A stretch of 64,000 bases of DNA from positions 62,001 to 126,000 of the forward strand of contig CP004391.1 in NCBI GenBank assembly GCA_000973525.1, written 5' to 3'. The stretch comes from Pasteurella multocida subsp. multocida OH4807 (lineage in GTDB: Bacteria; Pseudomonadota; Gammaproteobacteria; Enterobacterales; Pasteurellaceae). Position 1 is the stretch's first letter, and each line of letters starts with the position of its first letter. Below are positions 55,707 through 64,000 of this stretch, one piece after another. Below the pieces are notes generated by a model that saw only the letters and a program-made list of their open reading frames with translations, was not told the origin of the DNA and did no database searches. Position numbers and translations under genes: made by a program.

Positions 55707-57437
55707 TTAAATTCTGTCCACTAATTGTTTAAAGTAACCTTTTTCTTGGTTAATTAATTCATCGTAACGACCTTGTTCAATCAGCTTGGCATCATCAATC
55801 ACACAAAGCAAATCAAATTGTTCAATAAAGGTTAAGCGATGAGTGACCATCAAGAGTGTTTTATTGGCTGCATGTTCAAGAACCAAACGGAGAATATGTC
55901 GTTCTGTTTCACGATCTAATCCTTCTGTTGGTTCATCGAGCAACAAAATAGGGGCATCATTCAATAATACTCGCGCTAAACCGAGACGACGTTGTTCCCC
56001 TCCCGAGAGTGGGCGACCACCATCACCTAGCCATACGTCTAACCCTTCAACTTGCTCAAGAAGTTTATCCAATCCCACTTTTTTTAATACATCTATCATT
56101 TTTTGATCAGGAATGAAGCTATCATTAGCCAGTTGTAAATTTTGGCGCAAGGTGTCGCTGAATACATGCACTCGTTGGGTTAAGAAGCACAATTGTTGAC
56201 GGAGCGCTTGTTCAGAATAGCTCTCAATAGGTGCACCAGATAAGAGTAATGACCCCTTATCCGCATCATAATTACGCACAAGTAATTGTAATAATGTGGA
56301 TTTCCCACTGCCTGTTTTACCTAAAATCGCAACTTTCTGTCCAGACATAATAGTTAAGTCGACATGGTTAAGTGCGAGATTATCGCGTTCAGGGTAAGCA
56401 AAACAAAGTTGTTTAGCTTGGATAAGGGGGGCTATATGTGGTTCAAACGCGCGTGTTCCTTCAAATTTAACCAGAGGAGTTTGTTCGATAATTTCACTGA
56501 CACGTTCCGCGGAGGCAATGACTTGTCCAATGTGTAAAAATGCTGCGCCAATGGGCATGAGAATTTCGAAGGCCGCCAGGGCAGAGAATGTAAATAATGC
56601 CATAAGCGCAGCTTTGTACATACCTGAACCTAAATCGGCTTCTGCAGCAAACCATAATGTAGTAGAAAGAATTAAACCATTCACAAGCAGTAAAATGGCA
56701 CTGGACAATCCTGCCAAATTGGCTTCTTTCTGTTGATATTGTTGCCATTGTTGTTCAGTTTGGTTGAGTTTTTGTTTCTGTTGTTGTTCGGCATTAAATA
56801 ACAGCAGTTCGGCTTGTGCCTGAATAAACTCCACAAATTGTGTGCGATATTGCGCTCTTGCTTCAGTGAGTCGGTAACCGAATTTGGTGCCAAGGTGATA
56901 AAACACTGTAGGAATAATGAGCAAAAAGAGGAGAAGCGTTAACCCAATAAATAAAGCAAGGGGAACATGGATAACACTTAGCCCTAGTGTAATTAAACTA
57001 ATCACAACAATTGCGCTGATAAAAGGCGCAATTAAACGTAGATACAGACTATCGAGTGTATCTACATCAGCAACTAAACGGTTTAATAAGTCACTGTTAC
57101 GGTAGCGATTTAAGACCGCAGGACTAAGGGGAATCAATCTCTGAAAAACTTGAACACGTAATTTTGCTAACACACGAAATGTAGCATCGTGAGTCACGAT
57201 TTTTTCAAAGTAACGTGCGACAGTACGCCCAATCGCTAATCCTCTCACGCCTGCTGAAGGGTAGAAAAAGTTAAATAACGTTCCAATGCCCGCAATCGCC
57301 GTTGCCGCCAGGAACCAACCAGACAAGGTCAATAAACCGATACTCGCGGCTAAACCAGTGATCATGAGGATGACACCTAAAATTAAGGTCAGTTTTGCAT
57401 GTTTAAATAAACGTAAAAAAGGGAATAACGCACGCAT
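55707..57437 (-). CDS. cydC: Heterodimeric ABC exporter subunit CydC
   Basis: With CydD it moves reduced thiols (glutathione, cysteine) to the periplasm and is needed for cytochrome bd assembly. 576 residues: six-helix membrane domain, then ATPase with [16 protein letters not shown], signature LSGGEQRRLGLARVLLN, LLLDEPTEGLD and VTHRL. Its start overlaps the cydD stop (TAATG). Confidence 0.94.
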   Translation of the reverse strand: MRALFPFLRLFKHAKLTLILGVILMITGLAASIGLLTLSGWFLAATAIAGIGTLFNFFYPSAGVRGLAIGRTVARYFEKIVTHDATFRVLAKLRVQVFQRLIPLSPAVLNRYRNSDLLNRLVADVDTLDSLYLRLIAPFISAIVVISLITLGLSVIHVPLALFIGLTLLLFLLIIPTVFYHLGTKFGYRLTEARAQYRTQFVEFIQAQAELLLFNAEQQQKQKLNQTEQQWQQYQQKEANLAGLSSAILLLVNGLILSTTLWFAAEADLGSGMYKAALMALFTFSALAAFEILMPIGAAFLHIGQVIASAERVSEIIEQTPLVKFEGTRAFEPHIAPLIQAKQLCFAYPERDNLALNHVDLTIMSGQKVAILGKTGSGKSTLLQLLVRNYDADKGSLLLSGAPIESYSEQALRQQLCFLTQRVHVFSDTLRQNLQLANDSFIPDQKMIDVLKKVGLDKLLEQVEGLDVWLGDGGRPLSGGEQRRLGLARVLLNDAPILLLDEPTEGLDRETERHILRLVLEHAANKTLLMVTHRLTFIEQFDLLCVIDDAKLIEQGRYDELINQEKGYFKQLVDRI

Positions 57438-59200
57438 TAGTTTACATCCTGTTTTCGTTGAGCTAATAATTCAGCAAAAAAACCATCATGTTGAAGCTGT
57501 TCAAAATGCCCTTGTTGGATGATCGCCCCATTTTGCATGACTAAAATAGCATCACATTGTTTTAAATCTTCAATACGATGCGTGATCATCAAAGTCGTCT
57601 GATGTTGACTCATTTGTTGTAATGCTTGTAACACCAGGTTTTCCGATTGTGCATCTAAACTAGCTGTGGGTTCATCGAGTAATAATAGTTTGCCTTGTCG
57701 TAATAATGCTCGTGCAATCGCAAGGCGTTGTGCCTGCCCAACGGAGAGACCTAATCCTCCCTCTTTAATTTCGCGCGTTAATCCTAATGTATCGGTAAAC
57801 GTTTTGGCTTGAGCAAGCGTTAAGGCGTGGTCAATTTGTGCTGTCGTGGCGTTGATCTCACCAAGCAATAAATTTTCTTTAATTGTCCCTTGTAGTAATA
57901 GCGGGTTTTGCCCCACCCACGCAATGTGTTTACGCCAGTCAGCTAAATTCATCTCTTTTAATTCGATCCCATTGACTTTTAGGCTACCTTCATACGCGAG
58001 GAAACCCAGTATGGTATTAATTAACGAAGTTTTACCCGCACCACTTTGTCCCACTAAGGCAGTGTGACTTTGAGCAGGAAGATGAAAGTTCAGCGGTTGT
58101 GTAAGAGGAGTTCCTTGTGGCGAAAGGACAACAAGATTATTTGCTAAAATATCGACCGCACTTTCTGTCTCAAAGGATTTATCCTGGGTTGATTGAGCTG
58201 TGATATGTTTGGTTTCTAAGAAGTTGACGATTTCATCAGCCGCACCAATTCCTGCAGCACGATCATGATAGTATGTACCGAGATCGCGTAGGGGCTGATA
58301 AAATTCAGGTGCGAGAATAAGACAGAAGAAACCCACAAATAGCGTGAGTGGCGCATTGTAGGTACCAAAATTTAATTCACCTAAATAGCTGAAGCCAAAA
58401 TAAACCGCCATTAATGCAATGGAAATAGAGGTAAAAAATTCTAAGACGGCAGAAGAGAGAAATGCCATTTTTAATACATCCATTGTTGTTTCTCGGAAAT
58501 CTTCTGTTTTTTCCTCAATATGCCGTGTTTGTTCTGTTGTACGATTAAATAAGCGCAAAGTTTCTAATCCACGTAAACGATCGAGAAATTGTCCACTTAA
58601 TTTGGCTAATGTTGCCATATTTTTTTGACTGCTGTCAGCAGCGGCGATCCCGACTAAAATCATAAAAATAGGAATCAAGGGCGCAGTAATCATTAATACT
58701 AACCCCGCTGCCCAGTTCAGTGGGAAAACGGCAATCAGAATAACTACAGGAACAATTGCAGACAGTGCTTGTTGAGGTAAATAACGTGCATAATAGTTAT
58801 GTAAATTTTCCACTTGCTCTAACATGATGGTTGCCCAGCTACCAGCAGGTTTATTATTGATAGTTGCGGGACCAACTTGATGGATTTTTTCTAAAATTTG
58901 TTGACGGATCGTATTACGTAAAATGCGACCGCACTTAAAACCGATTTGTTCGCGAATCCACAGAATCAACGCGCGTATCATAAAACCTGCAACTAAGCCG
59001 ATAAAATAAATTAGCAACTCACTACGCGGTGTGTTTAGCATGATCAAATGATGTAGTAAATTTGCTAAAAAATAAGTATTCATCACTAAGATGACAGAAG
59101 AAAAAGAGGCTAGTAGGATATTTAAATTTAATAACTTTTTAATTGGTTTTTGTTGTGACCAAAGCCATTTTTGTAAATATTTTTGTCGAGCTTTTTGCAT
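57437..59200 (-). CDS. cydD: Heterodimeric ABC exporter subunit CydD
   Basis: 587 residues from ATG 59200; the frame is open 19 codons further, but this start gives the E. coli length (588) and N-terminus (MQKARQKYLQKWL). Six-helix membrane domain with NKPAGSWATIMLEQVENLHN and YYARYLPQQALSA, then ATPase with LVGQSGAGKTSLINT, LSVGQAQRLAIARALLR and LLLDEPTASLDAQ. Works with CydC; same strand order trxB-cydD-cydC as E. coli. Confidence 0.94.
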   Translation of the reverse strand: MQKARQKYLQKWLWSQQKPIKKLLNLNILLASFSSVILVMNTYFLANLLHHLIMLNTPRSELLIYFIGLVAGFMIRALILWIREQIGFKCGRILRNTIRQQILEKIHQVGPATINNKPAGSWATIMLEQVENLHNYYARYLPQQALSAIVPVVILIAVFPLNWAAGLVLMITAPLIPIFMILVGIAAADSSQKNMATLAKLSGQFLDRLRGLETLRLFNRTTEQTRHIEEKTEDFRETTMDVLKMAFLSSAVLEFFTSISIALMAVYFGFSYLGELNFGTYNAPLTLFVGFFCLILAPEFYQPLRDLGTYYHDRAAGIGAADEIVNFLETKHITAQSTQDKSFETESAVDILANNLVVLSPQGTPLTQPLNFHLPAQSHTALVGQSGAGKTSLINTILGFLAYEGSLKVNGIELKEMNLADWRKHIAWVGQNPLLLQGTIKENLLLGEINATTAQIDHALTLAQAKTFTDTLGLTREIKEGGLGLSVGQAQRLAIARALLRQGKLLLLDEPTASLDAQSENLVLQALQQMSQHQTTLMITHRIEDLKQCDAILVMQNGAIIQQGHFEQLQHDGFFAELLAQRKQDVN

Positions 59201-59369
59201 AGTGAAAATGATTTTAACTGTATTTTTATCAATTTTTATAAAGACGGAAGGACGCATGAATTGCGTCCTTAGTCTGATGACGTTAATCTGTGCGAATTAG
59301 GCAAGCTATGTTAGCTAATGTAACATGAGCCGAGCACAGATAAAAAGCCATTTTTATCAACAACGATAT

Positions 59370-60338
<969 letters not shown>

Positions 60339-60404
60339 TTATATAACATGTCGTGTACGTATTATAGACGCTTCATGCCGTACAGGCTATCACTAATCCT
60401 ACTA

Positions 60405-61262
60405 TTAATATAATAGGGAGTATAACAAACGACGATATTGATTACTCAGCGGGTCAGCTTGTCCAATCGCCGCAATAATGGAAAGAAATTGCTGTTTCAC
60501 TTCGCCATTTTCTGCATTGAGATCGCGTTTTAATAAATCAAACAAGAGCGATAATGCCTCTTCATTACGGTTTGCCTGATGGAGTTGAACGGCTAATTTT
60601 AATGCCAATTGCCCTGTAGGTTGACGGGCAAAGTCTGCTTGCAGTTGTTGAATTTCTGGGGTATCAGCAGCTTGGATCAATAAATCAATTTGGGCAGATA
60701 ATCCTTGCCAGCGGCTATCCCGATCTTGTCGCGGAACTTGATTTAAAATGGCTTGTGCGGGTTCAGTTTTTTTCATCGCAATATAGGTTTCTGCATACAG
60801 TAGCGCAATATCACTATTGCGTTTGTCTGACAGTTCCCAAGCCTCTTTTAATAATGGCAGAGCGTCTTGGTATTGTTCTGTTTCAAGTAACGTTAATGCC
60901 TGCATAAATTTGATTTCTTCTTCCTTGGGTAAGATGAGCGCGAGACGCTGTTGTAACGTCTGTTCATCTAACGCCCCTTGAAACGCATCTAGTGCTTGTC
61001 CTGCTTTGAAGAGATAAGTTGTAGGCAGTGTTTGAAGACGGAATTGTGCGGCAATATTTTGTTCTTGTTCACAATTGACTTTGGCGAGAACAAATTGCCC
61101 TTGATATTGTTCTGCATAACGTTGCAATAACGCAGTAAAGTCAACCGAAGCGGGATGACTCGGGGCATAAAACGTGATGACCAACGGGGATTGTTGTGAT
61201 AACTGCAATGTTTCAGTTAAGTTTTGTTCATTAATTTCAATCAAATAGTGTGGGCTACCCAT
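60405..61262 (-). CDS. cnoX: Thioredoxin-like co-chaperone CnoX (YbbN)
   Basis: 285 residues from ATG 61262 (AAGGAT upstream), matching the E. coli length; the frame extends 11 codons. N-terminal thioredoxin fold (PLVITFYAPSHPASVDFTAL) followed by a TPR-like half (YQDALPLLKEAWELSDKRNS, NRNEEALSLLFDLLKRDLNA) and ending YRRLLYSLLY. In E. coli it holds unfolded proteins under oxidative stress and passes them to GroEL. The thioredoxin active site has no cysteine here (SHPA). Confidence 0.93.
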   Translation of the reverse strand: MGSPHYLIEINEQNLTETLQLSQQSPLVITFYAPSHPASVDFTALLQRYAEQYQGQFVLAKVNCEQEQNIAAQFRLQTLPTTYLFKAGQALDAFQGALDEQTLQQRLALILPKEEEIKFMQALTLLETEQYQDALPLLKEAWELSDKRNSDIALLYAETYIAMKKTEPAQAILNQVPRQDRDSRWQGLSAQIDLLIQAADTPEIQQLQADFARQPTGQLALKLAVQLHQANRNEEALSLLFDLLKRDLNAENGEVKQQFLSIIAAIGQADPLSNQYRRLLYSLLY

Positions 61263-61417
61263 GTCATTATCCTTGTGATTTTCAAATGACTTCATTCTAG
61301 CAAAGCTCTCTCTCAGAAAATAGCGTTATATGATGATAAAGATTTAATGTATTGCACTTAGCAAATGACACATTTTTATTTATAATATGATTTATTTCAA
61401 TGAGTTAGCTGTACAAA

Positions 61418-63022
61418 ATGTATCAAAATTTAGTTCGTTATTTAAAAAGAAGAGCATTTTATATTTGGTTATTTGTCTTTTCTTTTTGGTCTTTTTTCAT
61501 TTCACCCGAGTCAAGTACACCTTACGCCATATTTGGCACCTTTATTTTTTATTACTTACTGTATTCTTATCATGAAAGACTGTTTTCTGTTGTCATTAGT
61601 TTTATCACGGTTACATTGGCTGTGTATTATCCCATTTCACTTTATTATGGTTCATTAAACTCGGGCATGGTGGCAGCATTTTTGGAAACGTCTGTTTCAG
61701 AGTCGTTGGAGTTTATCCAGAAAATCTCGTTGTCACATCTGATGGTGCCATTATTTTATATTTTGTGTGCTGTAGTTTTACTTCGTCTCAAAAAATATCA
61801 CCAACGCTCTCCTATAGATAAGAAAAAACGCATGATGCAGAGGGGATTATGTCTTGTTTTTGCTTTCACGCTCGTTTTTGCACCAACACAATTTTATTTC
61901 ACACATGCTAGCGAAGACGAAGAAACGAGATGGACATTAGCGAATAGTCCGATTAATAGTATTTCTTTTTACGTCAATATTTATGACAGTGTACGTGATT
62001 ATGTGATGGAAAAAGCAGCATTAGAACAGGCTGCGTCAGCTACACCTCCTTGGCAAATCCAATCAGTTTCGCCTACATACCGAAATTATGTCTTGATTAT
62101 AGGAGAAAGTGCGCGTCGAGATTACCTGTCTACATATGGTTTTTCTTTAACAACAACGCCTTTTCTCGATCAAACAAAAGGATATATCAATAGTGGTTAT
62201 ATTTCGGCTGCACCAGCGACGTATCATTCGCTTTTAAAATCCTTGTATTTTAAAAAAGAGAAGAAAGTGGATTATCGTTATAACATTATTACGCTTGCTA
62301 AAGCGGCGAATATTGAGACAAATTGGTTATCTAATCAAGGAAGTATTGGAAAATACGATACGATGGCAAGCCGAATTGGTGCGAGTGCAGATTTTTTCTA
62401 TTTTACTAAAAAGGGCGGGTTTAATACGGGGAATAATGAAGATGATGTGAAACTGGTTGAACAATTAAAAGCGCGCTTAGCAAGCCCGCCCTTGACTCCT
62501 GCACGAGCGAGATTATTTGTTTTACACTTAATGGGGTCGCACCAAGATTTTTGTCAGCGTATTCAGGAACACGAGAAAAAATTAACGTTTGTGAATGAAA
62601 AAATGTCTTGCTATGTCAACAGTATTTTGAAAACCGATACATTAATCCAAGAAGTCGTGCAGTTATTAAAAGAGAAAAATGAACCTTATTCGCTTATTTA
62701 TTTTTCTGATCATGGTTTGAATCATATTGAGAAAGAAAACCCAAGCACATTGAATTTGGATTACGATGTCAAATTTAAATCAAATTATGAGGTGCCATTT
62801 GTTAAATTGGCAAGTGATGACAGGGTACGAAACCTGGTGAATGTAAAGCGCAGTGCGGTTAATTTTATGTATGGGTTCGCACAGTGGCTAAATATTACGA
62901 CACAAGAATTAGATCCATACTATGATTTCTTTTCACAGAAAGACGATGAACATATCAAAGTGTTTAACTTTGAGAAACATGTCGATTTTGATGAATTAGT
63001 TGATGATCCGATCACGTTTTAA
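61418..63022 (+). CDS. Phosphoethanolamine transferase (EptA/CptA sulfatase-like family)
   Basis: Adds phosphoethanolamine to lipid A or core sugars of lipopolysaccharide; inner membrane with a periplasmic catalytic domain. 534 residues: five helices in the first 160, then the sulfatase-like domain. IGESARRDYLSTYGF near residue 229 and YFSDHGLNHIEKE near 428 carry metal ligands; AAPATYHSLLKS near 268 holds the probable nucleophilic Thr; HLMGSHQDFCQR supplies further ligands. The acceptor position cannot be read from sequence; P. multocida has several such enzymes. Confidence 0.87.
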   Translation: MYQNLVRYLKRRAFYIWLFVFSFWSFFISPESSTPYAIFGTFIFYYLLYSYHERLFSVVISFITVTLAVYYPISLYYGSLNSGMVAAFLETSVSESLEFIQKISLSHLMVPLFYILCAVVLLRLKKYHQRSPIDKKKRMMQRGLCLVFAFTLVFAPTQFYFTHASEDEETRWTLANSPINSISFYVNIYDSVRDYVMEKAALEQAASATPPWQIQSVSPTYRNYVLIIGESARRDYLSTYGFSLTTTPFLDQTKGYINSGYISAAPATYHSLLKSLYFKKEKKVDYRYNIITLAKAANIETNWLSNQGSIGKYDTMASRIGASADFFYFTKKGGFNTGNNEDDVKLVEQLKARLASPPLTPARARLFVLHLMGSHQDFCQRIQEHEKKLTFVNEKMSCYVNSILKTDTLIQEVVQLLKEKNEPYSLIYFSDHGLNHIEKENPSTLNLDYDVKFKSNYEVPFVKLASDDRVRNLVNVKRSAVNFMYGFAQWLNITTQELDPYYDFFSQKDDEHIKVFNFEKHVDFDELVDDPITF

Positions 63023-63053
63023 TCGCATCATCATGGTTATGGTCGTTTATGTA

Positions 63054-63088
63054 AAAACAGCACGGTTATTACGTGCTGTTTTTGTTTA
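63054..63088. terminator. Bidirectional terminator
   Basis: AAAACAGCACG/CGTGCTGTTTT stem with T-runs on both strands, between two convergent genes. Confidence 0.9.
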
Positions 63089-63772
63089 TTCTGCATCTTG
63101 TTCTGTTTTTACAATTTCATCTTCGCTGAGCTTCAACAAACGGGCAATGGCATTACGATAAGAAATTTCTAGGCTTTCTCGACTGGTTGCGATTACACCT
63201 TGATCGATTAAAAAGCCATCATTGACGTCATAAACCCAGCCATGTAAAGAAAGTTTTTTCCCATTTTTCCAAGCGGATTTAATAATCGACGAGCTACCTA
63301 AGTTATACACCTGTTCTGCGACATTAATGCGTGTCAACATATCCGCGCGCTTTTCTGGTGATAAATTGCCAAGTAAATGACTGTGTTTGTACCAAATATC
63401 TCGAATATGAAGTAACCAGTTATTGATTAGCCCAAGATCTTGATCTGCCATGGCGGCTTTAATCCCGCCACAATTGGTATGACCACAAATAATAATGTGT
63501 TCAATGTTTAATACATCTACAGCATATTGCACAACAGATAGACAGTTTAAATCCGTATGGATGACTTGATTGCCCACATTGCGATGTACAAATAATTCCC
63601 CTGGACCTAAATTTGTTAATTTTTCTGCAGGAACACGGCTGTCTGAGCAGCCAATCCAAAGATAGCTTGGCGTCTGGTGGTCTGCCAATTCTTGAAAGTA
63701 AGAAGAGTTTTCCTCTTTCATACGTAATGCCCAGCTATAGTTATTGGCAAAAAGTTGTTCAATTTTTTTCAT
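63086..63772 (-). CDS. can: Beta-class carbonic anhydrase
   Basis: Interconverts carbon dioxide and bicarbonate. 228 residues from ATG 63772, which restores the numbering of the well-studied H. influenzae enzyme: Cys42, Asp44 and Arg46 in [10 protein letters not shown], and the His/Cys zinc ligands in [12 protein letters not shown]. Trp39, part of the noncatalytic bicarbonate site of allosteric type II enzymes, is present. The longer frame adds eight unlikely residues. Confidence 0.95.
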   Translation of the reverse strand: MKKIEQLFANNYSWALRMKEENSSYFQELADHQTPSYLWIGCSDSRVPAEKLTNLGPGELFVHRNVGNQVIHTDLNCLSVVQYAVDVLNIEHIIICGHTNCGGIKAAMADQDLGLINNWLLHIRDIWYKHSHLLGNLSPEKRADMLTRINVAEQVYNLGSSSIIKSAWKNGKKLSLHGWVYDVNDGFLIDQGVIATSRESLEISYRNAIARLLKLSEDEIVKTEQDAE

Positions 63773-63936
63773 TAAGTGTGATCGTCCATACGGCAAAAAT
63801 AGGGCGTTAGTATAGCGTAGAAACAGATAATGGGTAAAGAAAGGGAAAAAAATTGTTCCTAGTTGATTGTATTTATCTCAACCTGACCAGCTAAAATGTG
63901 AACCCGACTCAGTTCGAATCGGGCTTGTGAAGAGAT

Positions 63937-64000
63937 TATGCTTTAAGAGCGGTCAGTTTTTTCGTATTTTGAGCAAGATCAGCGAGTTTTGTTAAGCACA
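63937..64000 (-). CDS. 3' end of a gene running out of the window
   Basis: On the minus strand an open frame enters at the window edge and ends at TAA (63937-63939) with LADLAQNTKKLTALKA. A hairpin with a 5-pair CCCGA/TCGGG stem lies just beyond. Too short to identify. Confidence 0.45.

Noticed and set aside
63900..63930. tRNA T-arm-like sequence GTTCGAATC
   Set aside because: No acceptor, D or anticodon arm around it; it fits better as part of a weak terminator hairpin.

Overview
The window is bacterial chromosome from a member of the Pasteurellaceae, most likely Pasteurella multocida. Three things point there: the nine-base DNA uptake signal AAGTGCGGT and its complement recur throughout, often as inverted pairs that double as terminators; the low-GC core proteins look closest to Haemophilus and Pasteurella families; and a complete six-gene glycogen cluster is present. 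Species is inferred from remembered proteins, not from a search.

Layout. 1-3711: 3' end of thiI, the acidic DNA-mimic gene yciU, msrPQ (periplasmic methionine sulfoxide repair) and a ycgN-type cysteine-cluster protein. 3804-15911: a degraded prophage. It keeps an integrase, a hicAB toxin-antitoxin pair, two antirepressor genes, a P63C protein, a DUF3800 protein and several small membrane or secreted proteins, but its head and tail genes survive only as fragments. 16085-28242: the glycogen cluster malQ-glgB-glgX-glgC-glgA-glgP. 28278-33375: an orphan AfuA-type binding protein, purR, a 26-residue membrane peptide, a yfcH-type epimerase, and divergent argR and mdh. 33376-42856: a candidate small RNA, argS, yecM, two lipoproteins, then prfA, an RDD protein, prmC, a sirB1-type gene and kdsA, followed by a 2-hydroxyacid dehydrogenase. 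42938-50074: lolCDE, aroG, codBA. 50090-64000: ilvE, the sRNA gene gcvB divergent from gcvA, rlmM, a DUF455 gene, tesB, 4.5S RNA, cydDC, trxB, cnoX, a phosphoethanolamine transferase, carbonic anhydrase and the tail of one more gene.

The most striking content is in the prophage. Three leader RNAs (about 8878-9173, 12397-12650 and 13962-14252) share one plan: a strong promoter, an upstream target box, a T-run, a C4/CI-type antisense RNA with a nine-pair closing stem, a hairpin where the antirepressor is retained, and a second target box over the ribosome-binding site of the antirepressor gene. The box sequences differ between loci while their complementarity is kept. That is what is expected of immunity circuits like those of phages P1 and P4 with different specificities. 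The middle copy has lost its antirepressor gene, and its RNA matches the first antirepressor's target better than the first locus's own RNA does. A second candidate is a promoter-hairpin-terminator RNA immediately upstream of the DUF3800 gene.

Regulatory links inside the window include a PurR operator over the codBA promoter with purR itself at 29.5 kb, ARG-box-like repeats between argR and mdh, a CRP-like site before malQ, and gcvB/gcvA. A likely domain fusion (ASCH plus PrmC methyltransferase) sits in the prfA-kdsA cluster.
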